Assembly: GCA_031772625.1 (NCBI GenBank)
Contig: CM062819.1
Coordinates: 1,232,830,955-1,232,894,954, forward strand
Source of the DNA: Pinus tabuliformis
Lineage: Eukaryota; Streptophyta; Pinopsida; Pinales; Pinaceae
Direction of reading: 5' to 3'
Length of the DNA stretch: 64,000 nt
Numbering within the stretch: the first letter of the stretch is position 1; each line of letters opens with the position of its first letter. The notes beneath the pieces were generated by a model. That model ran no database searches. It was not told the origin of the DNA and saw only the letters and a list, made by a program, of their open reading frames with translations. The position numbers were made by a program, and so were the translations under genes. This document shows, piece after piece, positions 1 to 10,244 of this stretch.

Positions 1-255
1 AAGCTTCAACAAGCACGTCATTTCATATGGATGGGATTCCTTCAGAATTTTCACTTGGTAATAAAATACAAGAAGGGCACCAACAACAAAGTGGTAGATA
101 TTCTTTCTCGCCCTCCTATTTCTGCATCTATAGTTTTGCAAAATGCTTCTTTATCTTTTGAAAGTTATGTTGAACAATATGTTGATGATGAAGATTTTAA
201 GGATAGTTATGCAAAGCTGAGTCAGGGATCATATGTCTATAATTACCATTTATAG
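1..255 (+). pseudogene. Ty3/gypsy pol remnant: end of RNase H (element G)
   Basis: This is the C-terminal edge of a Ty3/gypsy RNase H and the linker to integrase. The visible cue is an FHLVIKYKKGTNN segment followed by VVDILSRPP, the usual 'IKYxxGxxNxVADxLSR' boundary where RNase H hands over to integrase. The same boundary occurs in element C near 58720-58790, which supports the assignment. It enters from the left window edge, so the RT lies outside. A stop at 253-255 separates it from the integrase, whose frame follows within a few bases. The piece is decayed and not functional. Confidence 0.8.
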
Positions 256-1330
256 GGAAAATTGTTGTACCACCTTGGAAAACTTTGTATCCCCACCAAT
301 GAAAGAATACATGTAATCAGAGAGGCACATACCTCTCTTGTGTCAGGTCATTTTGGTGTAGGAAAAAATTTATGTCATTTGCAGAGGTTTTGTTATTGGC
401 CTCACATGAAAAATATTGTGACTCGATATGTAAAGGGATGTGTGTTGTGTTCAGTTAGAAAACCCACTAATAGAAAATTGGGGCTCTACACACCGTTCCC
501 CGTTCTGAGTCATCCATGGGAAATTGACTCAATGGATTTTCTTGGTGGTTTACCTTTGTCTAAGAGAGGTCATGACTATTTGTATGTCGTTGTGGATCGA
601 TTTAACAAAATGTGTGTTTTAATGCCTTGTAAAAAGCAGATCAGATTGCTCATCTCTTCTTCCAATTTTTATGGGTCCACTTTGGGTTGCTCACATCCAT
701 TGTGTCTGATCGAGACTCTCATTTCCTTGGATAGTTTTGGATGACTTTGTGGAGAATGATGGACACCAAGTTGAAGAGAAGCATGACATTTCATCCATAG
801 ACCGACGGAAAAACAGAGGTTTTCAATGGCACATTGATACATTTACTCCGGGGATATTATGGAAAGAATCCCAAGTTGTGGGATGAGAAGCTTCCTTATG
901 TAAAACATCCATACAACCAAGTAGTGTAGTCATCCACTCAGAGCTCACCATTCGAGACATGCTTTGGATATTTTCCAAAGGATCCCTCAGACATGGTCTT
1001 TGGGAGAGATGAATATTCTAGTGGGCAAGATGACATGGACAAAACACGAGAGTTCATTACACAGATTAAGATGATTCACCAGGCATTGCAGGAGCAGTTG
1101 GAGAAAAGTCAAGCCCAATACAAGGCTTGACATGATAAACACCAGGTTGATCACCAAATTCCAAGTTGGAGAAAGGGTGTGGCTCCACATCAACAAAGAG
1201 AGAATGAAAGGGGAAGAAAATAAGTTGATACCAATCTGCTATGGTCCATCCACCATATTAGAGAATATTGGAGACAATGATTTTCATCTCGATTTACCAA
1301 CATACATGTAGATGTACTCAGTGGTGAATG
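256..1330 (+). pseudogene. Ty3/gypsy integrase remnant (element G)
   Basis: Integrase catalyses insertion of the cDNA. The zinc-binding HHCC region is intact by eye (EAH, SGHFG, then GCVLC) at about 318-460, followed by the entry to the catalytic core (MDFLGGLP, first Asp near 533). A frameshift near 640-720 moves the core to another frame, where an SDRDS-like second-Asp motif is still readable. Later segments such as SPFETCFGY (about 945-975) and FPKDPSDMVF are typical of chromovirus integrase. Many stops follow. Family assignment is strong; coordinates of the tail are approximate. Confidence 0.78.
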
Positions 1331-1575
1331 TTGAAAACATAAGGATTTATGAGCATCCTTTGATCATGGACACGAAAGAGGTTGGACGGGTTCCTAGAGT
1401 GGATGATTTTGCACCATAACACTTAGACAAGCTACTTGAAGATATCATTCTTGATAAGACTTCATGACAGGGAGACATGGAGTACCTTCGTATTTGTTTC
1501 AAGGGAATGCATCCAATTAAGACCCGTTGGATTGAAAAAGAGAAAGTGAGGGAGAAATTACCTCAGTTTCCAATT
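1331..1575 (+). pseudogene. Integrase C-terminus with chromodomain remnant (element G)
   Basis: Reading from about 1420, a run of the form ILDKTS, stop, QGDMEYLRICFKG, then TRWIEKEK resembles the chromodomain pattern 'Y-L-V-x-W-x-G ... W-x-x-E' that ends chromovirus integrases and tethers integration to modified histones. One stop interrupts it and the central W of the W-K-G motif is replaced. This places G in the chromovirus clade. The match is by eye and short, so a profile search should confirm it. Confidence 0.5.
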
Positions 1576-2232
1576 GAATGAAAAGTTTTTGGCAGTCCAA
1601 AAGCTCATTAATTAAGAGGAATGATCCAAGAGGATCCCAAAATGCCAATTTTTTTAAGTCCTCAAAACACAGCAAAACCAGTCTCAAATCGAATAGCTTG
1701 TCTTTTTGAATCCAATGGCCTGAAAGACACCTCAAACAGACACCGTATGTGAAAGTTATGGCCCACTGAAGTTTTTCCAAAATAGATAAGTTCTTGCAGG
1801 TGCGACCCACAGTGCCACATGGAATGATGAAGTCAGCCGTACGGATGTTGACATCATCTATATGGCTGATGATGTTAGCAAGATAACGTGGTTGTATGGA
1901 TCAAGGAATACTAGTCACAAGTTGACACATGGTAGGATGACGTCAGCATGATGATGTGGAAGTACAAACCAATGACAGAGCACCATGTGGAAGAGTGACG
2001 TCAGCAAGGTTGGTGTTTGGTTAAGTGTTTGACAATTTTCACTAGCAATGGTTTCCCAAATCTAGCCACCAACAACGACGAATTTTTTTCCTCTTTAAAA
2101 TGTCTAGTGACCCTCAAAAATCGATGAATGACTTTTAACTGCTATGCCTTAAAATAAAATAAAAAACAAAACAAAACGGTTGGGCCAATTGGCTGGCAGT
2201 CAAACCCTGCCAACTTAGCCACATAACTTATT
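1576..2232. other. Non-coding 3' region, probable LTR of element G
   Basis: No coding frame is recognisable. The segment follows the chromodomain of G directly, where PPT and 3' LTR are expected, but I cannot fix LTR ends because no second copy is in the window. It contains repeated TGACGTCA-type motifs, listed separately. Assignment as LTR is an inference from position. Confidence 0.35.
1820..2005. promoter_or_regulatory. Cluster of TGACGTCA-like motifs
   Basis: Two perfect TGACGTCAGCA sequences lie near 1938 and 1996, about 58 bp apart, with weaker variants (GAAGTCAGC near 1830, TTGACATCATC near 1848). TGACGTCA is the palindromic core bound by plant bZIP (TGA-type) factors. In an LTR such sites could act as an enhancer. 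No binding evidence exists here beyond the motif. Confidence 0.4.
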
Positions 2233-2233
2233 A

Positions 2234-2236
<3 letters not shown>

Positions 2237-2275
<39 letters not shown>
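2237..2275. repeat. (AT)n microsatellite
   Basis: An uninterrupted AT dinucleotide run of about 39 bp. It abuts the tRNA-like repeat at 2277-2530 on the side where a SINE tail would be (minus-strand orientation). Confidence 0.95.
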
Positions 2276-2276
<1 letters not shown>

Positions 2277-2277
<1 letters not shown>

Positions 2278-2530
2278 GTCATCGTAAATCAAGGGATCGG
2301 TGGGTGTTGAACCCACATTGGCTAGTGGGTCGGCCCGCTGGCGGCAGCCCCATAACCATCGGACACTAATACCCATAATACACCATCGTTCAAAACAACA
2401 TGTCAGTCATATATGGGGGGTCGGCATGGTTGGAACCCACGACCGCCTCGGTCCTATTCAAATGCCGGACCAACTTGTCCAATGGCTTTGTTGGGATATC
2501 CACCCACGCAGCCTTATTTAAACTCCAAAC
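2277..2530 (-). mobile_element. Probable dimeric tRNA-derived SINE
   Basis: On the minus strand a box A-like TGGACAAGTTGG (about 2470) is followed some 45 bp later by a box B-like GGGTTCCAACC (about 2430), the spacing of a tRNA gene internal promoter. A second T-arm-like unit, GTGGG-TTCAACA-CCCAC (2307-2323), lies further down and the element ends at the (AT)n run. This suggests two tRNA-like units in tandem. The box B purine is mismatched in the first unit and no target duplication was found, so the call is tentative. Confidence 0.4.
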
Positions 2531-2759
2531 CATTACCATTCAGGAGGATGAGAAGGTCAAGCACAACCAAGAGCACCTATTGCAGGAGGAGGAACAACAC
2601 CCCATGTTGGAACTGTGCCCAACCTTGCACGATTTTCAAGAAAGATTCCTTGGAATTTTGGGAGAATCTTTATGCAGATAATCTTGTAGAGAACCTAAAA
2701 TATTCCTTAGAGCTCGAAAAGTCACCTTCTTAGAACATGGTAAAGTTTATATTCATTTA

Positions 2760-3060
2760 ACATGATTTCACGCCACAAATTCAACAGTGGTGTTAGTTTC
2801 TGCAGTAGAGCTTTTCATTTTCAGACCATTCCATAAAATGGAGGTATAAGGGTCATTTTGTAATTGATTGTAATTTTTATTTCGCTGCCATTTAATGAAA
2901 GAGGCCACCCCACATTGAGCAGGGCCCGGAGACGTAGCCCAAATTGAGTGAATTACGTTATCAAGTTGTTTTTGTGCCTTTTATCTCATGGTTTCTTTTG
3001 AATTTTGCTTCTTTTATGTGTTTATGTCGCTTGGTTACATGTTGTTCATATGAAATTATG
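2760..3060 (+). mobile_element. LTR fragment of a copia-type element
   Basis: A stretch with 'gcccggagacgtagccc' followed by a pyrimidine-rich U5-like tail resembles the 3' part of plant copia LTRs, and a copia gag/protease remnant in the same orientation begins about 180 bp downstream. No PBS is visible after it and there is no second LTR copy in the window, so both ends are uncertain. Confidence 0.35.
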
Positions 3061-3236
3061 TATGTATCCTTGAAGTAAAAGATTTGGATCATGTAGTAAT
3101 TCAACTACTTTAAATTTTGACAATATAGTCTCATCCTTTTCATCAAATGAGATGAGACGGAAAAACATGGAAAGTCATAACACAACTTCCTTGTTTGTAA
3201 CACGATGATCCCATAATAGAAATAAAAATAAGTCCT

Positions 3237-3425
3237 TAAGTGGGAGATCTGAATCTAGAGGAATATCTAATTCTCTAGGAAAATTCGTAAAGGTATGTTG
3301 GAGATGTGGAAAAGAAAAGAATTACAAAGAAAATTGTCAATCCAAAATTGTTGAAAAAGAGAAGGGATTTGATGATGCTCCTTCAAATCACATGGAAGAG
3401 GTGATGTGTACTTGGCTTCTTCAAT
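3237..3425 (+). pseudogene. Ty1/copia gag C-terminus with degenerate zinc knuckle
   Basis: Gag packages the element RNA. An open frame of about 60 codons contains CWRCGKEKNYKENC (3296-3337), which has the CX2CX4[H]X4C spacing of a retroviral-type zinc knuckle but with Asn in place of the metal-binding His. A basic serine-rich stretch precedes it, as usual in gag. A stop at the end of the reading closes it before protease. The His to Asn change would weaken metal binding and marks decay. Confidence 0.65.
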
Positions 3426-3439
3426 TGCACATGTAGATC

Positions 3440-3575
3440 ATGAGGCATTGTAGGTTGACTGAGGGGCATCCTTTCATATGACTCCTCATGAGAATTGGCT
3501 TTGTTAGTATGAAAGTAATAATAGGAGTGATGTTTTTCTAAGAGATGGCTTGATAACCAAAATCATAGGACAATG
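3440..3575 (+). pseudogene. Ty1/copia protease remnant
   Basis: The segment reads V-D-stop-G-A-S-F-H-M-T-P-H-E-N-W, the copia aspartic protease active-site region (normally D-S-G-A-S-x-H-M-T). The Ser codon of the catalytic triad is now TGA. It lies in the expected order after the gag zinc knuckle, and DVFLRDG and KIIG pieces continue the protease fold. Nothing downstream resembles integrase or RT, so the element is truncated here. Confidence 0.65.
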
Positions 3576-4113
3576 AAAAGTTTTTATGGGTTGACATAAA
3601 TCGTCTTTGGCCACTTTGTCAATCCATAAGCGAATTACTTACTGATGAATATGTAATCACATTCGATGTTATCTGTCTTCTCACTTCAACTAGTCAACAC
3701 ACGTCAGGAGGATAAATAAACTTTACAAATCTCAAACTTATAATATGGGCAGAGAGAATCATTAAAGACTAACGTGTTGGGAAAAAATTTCTTGAGCATT
3801 ACTTAAAGGGAGAATGACATGTATTCAATGATGGGTGATTGGCTTTGCTCCATATCATTGCATATCAAAACATGCAACCTGCATAATTTCAAGATTATCT
3901 TATCTAAATTACAAATAGTGCATCTTAATTACTTCAATGATATGATATCTTTGTGCATCTTTATTTTAATCACATATCATTAAATTACTTCAATGATATG
4001 TTATTTTTTACCTGGATTGCAATTTTCAAGAGATCTAAGAGCTACAAGTAATGTTAATTATATTAATATTAGTTGGATGTTGAAATCTTAATTGAATTAA
4101 GCTCAAAGTATAT
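3576..4113. other. No recognisable gene
   Basis: The DNA is AT-rich and has no frame of recognisable protein similarity. It may be the decayed remainder of the copia element upstream, but nothing diagnostic (integrase, RT, PPT) is visible. Confidence 0.5.
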
Positions 4114-4120
4114 TGAAGTT

Positions 4121-4252
4121 TTTTTTAACTAATGAAATCGTTGTCTGGAGCAGCTCTCATACATACATAGTATTGCCTAGGATTGGACCACAAGACCTGT
4201 GGGGACAAAACCTCCCCATCTAACCATTGAACCACATTCTCTGGCTGCATCC
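4121..4252 (-). mobile_element. tRNA-derived SINE with 7-bp target duplication
   Basis: Read on the minus strand, the element has box A TGGTTCAATGG (4234-4224), box B-like GGTCCAATCC (4189-4180) and an A8 tail next to 4119-4126. It is flanked by identical TGAAGTT repeats at 4114-4120 and 4253-4259. Internal pol III promoter, A-tail and target duplication together are the hallmarks of a SINE, moved by LINE-encoded machinery. It is about 132 bp, short for a plant SINE, so it could be 5' truncated or a tRNA retropseudogene. Confidence 0.7.
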
Positions 4253-4259
4253 TGAAGTT

Positions 4260-6019
4260 ATCTTGCAAAATTGGTAGAAACAAGCAAAATACCTTAAACA
4301 GTTCATCATCTGTTATGTTAGATATTGGGATATGACAATATCATCTACACATGGCACCTGATGAATAAATAGTTTATAAATAATGTTAGAAGAAAATATT
4401 GATTAATATATTTATAAAGAAAATATAACTATTATGGTTTAAAATAATTAAAAGAATTTTTTTTATTGATTATTAATTATAATGATTATAGAATAATTAA
4501 AATTAGTTTCAATTTTTTATATTAATAATTTTAAATTTTATAGGAAACTAGAGTGGATTTTGATTATTTTATTTTAAAATATTTTAATTTTCAATTAACA
4601 AATAATAATTACAAGTTCATGTACTTTAACGTTGGAAGTGTCTCATTTTAGTTGGAAGTGTTTTTCACTTTGGTTGGGTACTAACTTAACTATTATGAAA
4701 TGTTTAAAAATAAAATGATTAATTAATCAACAATATTTTATTTTAATTTTAAAAATTGCTATTAAGTTTTTTTGGAATGTTTAAAACAATTACGATATAA
4801 TTTTTATCAAAAACTTAAGACATAGTTTTCGTGTAATTAGATAAATATTTTGAAAAATGATTGATTGAATAAATAAGGTTTCACTCCTATTGTAAATCCT
4901 TAAGTCATATAATAAGCCTTTTTTAATGCAATTAAACCTTAAGGTTTATAAACAATTTAGGAAAATTAAGGAATCGGATTGTTAAGTTCTATTCCCTAGT
5001 CACATGGGCCCAATCGGGGTTTTGATCAAGGATTAGAGAGAAAAGGGACTAAAAGAAGTGGAAGTCCGAAAATTTAGATAACTAGAAAATTTTATAAAAT
5101 CGTTTTTCAAGAAAAACCTTGATCCTTGATCCATATAACTAGATGATTTGAAATCTATCAAATGATATTTTCTATGAATTATATCATATATCCCTTACAG
5201 ATAATAGAATCTAGATATTAATAAATCCAAAATTTAGAAAATAGTTATTAAACTATGTTTTTATAAAAAAACATAGATCTAAATGCCAATATGGTAAGAC
5301 ACATGGAGTCACATAACCAAGAGTATGAAGCAGTGTATGATGTTGTTGATAATGTGTTGTTGATGACATGGTAGTTTGCGGTTTGATTATGCCAATGTGG
5401 TTTGTTAATATGGCATGCCAACATCGTGTGATTACATGGAATTGTAGTATGGAAGAGTTGTCATGGAAAATTATGTGGTGCCTACATCATCGGGATGATG
5501 TGGAGATGATGAAGTGGGGTCTGAGATTCGAAAATATGACTTTTATGGAAAGTTGGACTTTTAGGATTTTCTAAATTTAGATGTGAGTAATAGAATCTAT
5601 ATTAGAATATGTTAGTTTCTATCACCATGGAAAGTTCCTTTCTTCTAACAAAATCAATAATTCCAAAATCCAACCTTTTGAAAAGGGTCTTTTATGATTT
5701 TTCCAGGATCCATATGTGTGACTTGATGAAATCCATATCATAATTTGTTAGTCGCCACTACCATAGTTTCCATCTTCCGATGTAATTTATATATGGAGCT
5801 TATTAATTTAAAAATCTGGATTTTTGGAGAACTGAACTTTAGAATTATCTCGGATCTTAGATTTCTTAAATTTCATTTATATTTTGGTGTTCTCATCACA
5901 TGTCAAAATTCATATCTAGAATCCACCAATCCAGAAATCTATCCTTTTTAAAAAATAACCTTTTAATCATTTTCAAGCTCTGGATATGGTTGGGCATCTA
6001 ACTTTTTTACCCCGTGAAG
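4260..6019. other. AT-rich DNA without a recognisable gene
   Basis: 4380-4900 is very AT-rich. 5280-5960 has GC-poorer and GATG-rich stretches with short frames that do not resemble known families. No RNA gene, LTR pair or TIR was found. Confidence 0.5.
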
Positions 6020-6021
6020 GT

Positions 6022-6258
6022 GCATATTAATACAGTGGTGACACATGGATGCAAAACCACCATGTGTCATAAGACATGGCATATTATGGTGGTGACAGGT
6101 GGATGGGCTACTAAAAATCATGTGCCAATTCTTGATGTGGCATAATGATCTGAGGGTCATACCTTTGTATTTAAAATGCATATTGGATGCAAATTATAAA
6201 TGATCTAACGGCCATACCTTTGTATCCAAAATTCATATTTGGATGAAAATGATATCGC
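6022..6258. repeat. Degenerate tandem repeat, period about 55-57 bp
   Basis: Two blocks repeat with similar period: GCATATTA...GGTGACA...GGATG at 6022 and again at 6079 (57 bp), then a block with 'catacctttgtat' at about 6157 and again at 6212 (55 bp). The copies are diverged. Function unknown; it may be part of an old LTR. Confidence 0.5.
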
Positions 6259-6259
6259 T

Positions 6260-6840
6260 GGAAAGTTCTTAACGAGAAAAAGATGATGGTGATCTTAGAA
6301 AATAATTTTAAGGTGATTGAATGAAGAGTAATTTTGACAAGTACCACATCTCCTTACGATAGATTAAAGGGTTCCTTCTTAAACAAAATAATGAGACCAT
6401 AACAAGAAATTATATATCAAGTTTTGTATATTATCATTCCTTGTATTAAATTTGGTTATATTTTTAATTTTAAGTTTTAATAATTGGGTTGTGTTACAAA
6501 TTCCCCACGAGAATACGACATACTATTTAGTAGGAGTTATATTTATACAATGAAAGTAGTGGTTTCTTAATTCTTTTTGAACATTAACTTTCCATGTGTA
6601 ACAAAAAGATCATCGCCATTAACCAATTGACTCATTATGAATCATGACCATTGACAGGTGGCCAATTTGGCTCAGCACATATCTAATACATCTTTGCATA
6701 TATTTTTCCCATTTTCAACTCACTCCAACAAGCTTTTTACCCATCGAAATGATTTTTCATCAAGGTATAGTTATTCTCTATATCTCATTTTAATGCTTAT
6801 TCTTATGCGTTTAAGGAGATAATTACCTCTCTATGCTAAC
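6260..6840. other. No recognisable gene
   Basis: AT-rich sequence with no domain-bearing frame, no LTR partner and no obvious repeat. Confidence 0.5.
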
Positions 6841-6884
6841 AAGTGGTATGCAAAGGTAAATTTAGATAAGAGCAAGATACAAGC

Positions 6885-7310
6885 ATTGTAACTCACCATG
6901 GGTAGTTATTGCAACTCTCTATTTTCAGATGTTGCAACTCCTTGTTGCTAGGTGTTGCAACTCCCGGTCACCGGGTGCTACAACTCTAGGTTGCTAGATA
7001 CTACAACTCTCAATTGGCATGAGTTGTGACTCCATATTATAGATTGTTGTGACACATCATTCTAACACAGTGTTGTAACTCTAAAGTGTTGTGACTCTAA
7101 GTTATTACAACTTTGAGCTTATGACACTTATGCTGCAACTCTGAGTTGAAGACACTCATGTTGTGATTCCAAGAGGTTTACACTCACACTACAATTCCTT
7201 GTTATTACAACTCTCCTCTGTGTCATTGTTGCAACTCACTCCAAAAGAAACTACTACAACTCTTAGTCAAGTGGATGTTTCTACAACTTTGGACAATTAT
7301 TACAGCATGT
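6885..7310. repeat. Field of GTTGCAAC / TACAACTC motifs
   Basis: A short motif of the form TTG(C/T)AACTC, or its TACAACTC variant, recurs close to twenty times at intervals of roughly 15-40 bp. The core GTTGCAAC is an 8-bp palindrome. Intervening sequence is not conserved, so this is not a simple tandem repeat. A smaller field of the same motif lies at 13370-13600, on the other side of element L. Confidence 0.75.
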
Positions 7311-8149
7311 CACCTTAGTTTCACAACTATCACCAACAAAGTACCTAGGTTGGTCAACCAACCAATCTCCTAATATAGGAAAGTGATGAGGAAAATTGGT
7401 CACTCCACAAGGACAGTGTGACCCAGCTGCCACTTGTCACACAATTAATTGAGTCAGCATGTGCTTGAATTTTTATCTTCCAAAGGAAATTCGTTGTAAC
7501 TAGATGGAACAATTAGACTTTCATGATTGTCCGTTAAATTCTTAAAATTTGTATAAGAATGATCTGTATTTTCTCATCTATAGGAACTAACCAAGATATT
7601 TTACTTATGTGATGTTAGCAAAATTGCATGTGAAAGAGTATGAAAAACCACATATGCATACTTTAAAGAAAAGGAAACATAACGACAACCATCAAATTAA
7701 AAAGCACACACAAGTTGATAATGGAGTTCACCCAGTGTGGGTTACGTCTTCGAACCCGGTGTTAAGAGTGAGGAGGCCACTTCATTAAATGTTGCAATAT
7801 GGAGTACATGATGTATTTTTTGGCATTACAAGGATAAAATCCCTCAACTAGAGTGGCATGTCTCTCCATGAGACATTCTCCTATAGGAACTCTCACTCAT
7901 ATGGGCCCTCCTTTAGCATGACAAGATATCAAATTCTCACATGAAGTGGCATTCAAGTATCCTCCAAGAGAATGGTAAGCAAGGATCTCAACATCAAAAT
8001 CATCATCTTATAAAATCAAAAGAAAGACATGACATCATTGCATCATATACCTCCACTTTTGGGGATCTCCTGAATATTCACATCTCTACTGAATAAATGG
8101 ATTGCATTGTTGAATTCGTGGCACGAAATCGTGTCAAATGACTATAAAC

Positions 8150-8710
8150 TCGAACCCTTTCTGACAACATCAATTATGGGCACCCAGGAATCTCAAAGAT
8201 TCCCCTCAAGATTCTTTTCTGGAGATGGAAGAAAAAACCATTGCTCATCTGTTGAATCTGACTTCACCATTGCACTCCTTATGAAAAACTGCGTAAAATG
8301 AGTATGAAGTCAGCCTGATTCTAAAATTATTGCTTTTGGGCCTCTAGGGAATCTCAAAGATTCCACAAAGTTTCCTCTCTGTCGATTGAGTGAAGATCTA
8401 TTGCTCAGATGAGGAAACTAATCACACCATCACATTACCTATGAAAAACTAGGAAGAATGAGTATAAAGCCAACCTGGTTTTTTCACCTTCAAAAATTGG
8501 CCTCTAGGGAATCTTTTAGATTCCATGAAAATTCCTGTGTCATGGTTCCACCTTCATCAGTCTATCTTAGGAAAATTCGCTGCTCATATCAGAAAATCGA
8601 CAGCACCGTTAAATTCCTAGCAAAATTTTGAGTAAAATGAGTATAAAGTTCACATGATTTTTCCACTGTCAAAAATCAGCACCAAGGGAATCTTTTAGAT
8701 TCCTCATGAT
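8150..8710. repeat. LTR-internal tandem subrepeats with hairpins
   Basis: Four units share the theme 'TTGCTCA..ATGA..GAGTATAAAG..CTCTAGGGAATCT..AGATTCC'. Each contains a small hairpin GGAATCT-NNN-AGATTCC, starting at 8187, 8348, 8508 and 8687, so the spacing is 161, 160 and 179 bp. The matching region of the other LTR is about 11700-12230, where the hairpins are partly decayed. Confidence 0.75.
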
Positions 8711-9104
8711 TACCCTACATCAGGGTTCCCTGCCTCAGTTTGCATGTCGCTCTAGGTTCCTTTTCCTCTCCTCCATTCTCTATTTGAATGTAAAAACTTC
8801 GTGTTTAAATAAAAAAACTCAGGCAGTCTTTACAAAGTCATGCCCATTGGGCCCTTGGTTGGCAGAGTAACAAAAAGGAATGTGGTTGGGTCGGTTGGTA
8901 GTTCCATCCTTGCGCCCACCCATTTACTTAGAATTTTATTTTAATTTATATTGGTGGTTATGTGGAGTGGGGCCGCCCATGGGACAGGCTGGCCAGACTA
9001 GCCAGGTGGGTTCAATTCCTATCAACCCAGTTGTAATATGGTGTGTCATTGCAATATGTACAAATGGGGGTTTGGGTGGCGGTCCCGCCATTTTCACACC
9101 CCAC

Positions 9105-9120
9105 CCCCATATATAATAGG
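9105..9120 (-). promoter_or_regulatory. TATA-like box in the 3' LTR of L
   Basis: Minus strand reads TATTATATATGGGGG, conserved at the same place in the 5' LTR (12620-12634). It is the best TATA candidate for the LTR promoter. Confidence 0.4.
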
Positions 9121-9598
9121 TTGTTATATGTTGGATGGATGGGGTTGCGGGGGTGGTGGCCCACCACCCATATTTTAATTTCTTTTTGTTTTTTATATAG
9201 TAATGACATAAAAACCAACAGACAAACTTTTTGGGGTTATTAGAAAAATTAAGTAGGCAACAAATTCGCCTTTTCCAGCCACTGGCAACCATCACCGTGA
9301 AGCGTCAAATTGTCTTCTCGTTAGTGGCCACCAAAATTGGCGAACCTCCATATTTGGAAAGACTCCAAATTTAGTTGGCACTTTGCTAACTTTAGCTAGG
9401 GGGCATCGTTTGACCAAAACTTTGACTGGCCATAACTTTAACATACAATGTCGAATTGAGGTGTCATTTGCACCATTGGAAATCTTGCGATGATATATTT
9501 GATCTAACCCTAGTTTCATTTCAATCCGAGAAATTTGATTTTTGAGCCTTTTCAAATCCCTCTTTCATTTCTAAGCCTCTCTGGAGCCACCTGGATCA

Positions 9599-9608
9599 TT
9601 CCTCCCCA
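9599..9608 (-). other. Polypurine tract of element L
   Basis: On the minus strand a purine run GGGGAGGAA lies directly upstream of the 3' LTR start TGATCCAG. This is the expected primer site for plus-strand DNA synthesis. Confidence 0.8.
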
Positions 9609-10244
9609 TTCAAGAGCTTTTGGTCCTCCAAGAGATGAACATAATTTGAAATCGTCTTTGCTCCCTTGTGTGCACAACAAGTTCCCTAACAGAGCACACT
9701 TCCTTCTCCTTCACCTTTGTTCTTTAGAGCCATAAGTGATGAACTGACACCTAAATCCTCTACAAACCTGTAGTACAATTTTGCAAATTACATGACCAAT
9801 CATGACCCAAGCATCCCCATACTTGTCAAGACTTTATAACACACTCTTTGGATAATTTTACATAATAATAGAAATGAGTGCCCCAGTTATCAATAAAAGG
9901 CCAAAAACATCATCGTTGATTTAATAATTAATGGAAAAAACATCATCACTTTTACAATTATATCGCAACACATGATTTACAAAATGTGGCCATGACAAGA
10001 TACTATATCTAGTAAAACCATATCTCACCCATGAAAGTGAATGGCTCATCTCCTTGTGGTGGATTCGCTTGTTGAACATCTTCACCAACTATTTCCTACA
10101 CGGGCGCTTTGTCCTTGAGATGCTGCTTTGGATGGAGCCTCCAAAATGTGGCTCTTTGATATCCATGTTTGTTGCAATGACTACGAAAACTCTTCTTCCT
10201 CCAGACTTGCTTAACCTTCTTCCTTCCCTGATGTGGAGAAGGTA

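Larger units (their letters stand above)
7560..9598 (-). repeat. 3' LTR of element L
   Basis: Long terminal repeat of 2039 bp, aligning end to end with 11149-13103. It begins TGATC and ends CTGGATCA on the plus strand. Internally it holds about four diverged copies of a 160-180 bp subrepeat (8150-8710) and a TATA-like region near 9105-9120. Confidence 0.9.

Noticed and set aside
4260..6019. Possible host exon in AT-rich DNA
   Set aside because: No frame longer than about 70 codons and no splice-bounded coding pattern or domain recognised.
8880..9295. Overlapping open frames of 60-119 codons on both strands
   Set aside because: They lie inside the LTR of element L, overlap each other on opposite strands and are matched by diverged copies at 12424-12752 without codon conservation.
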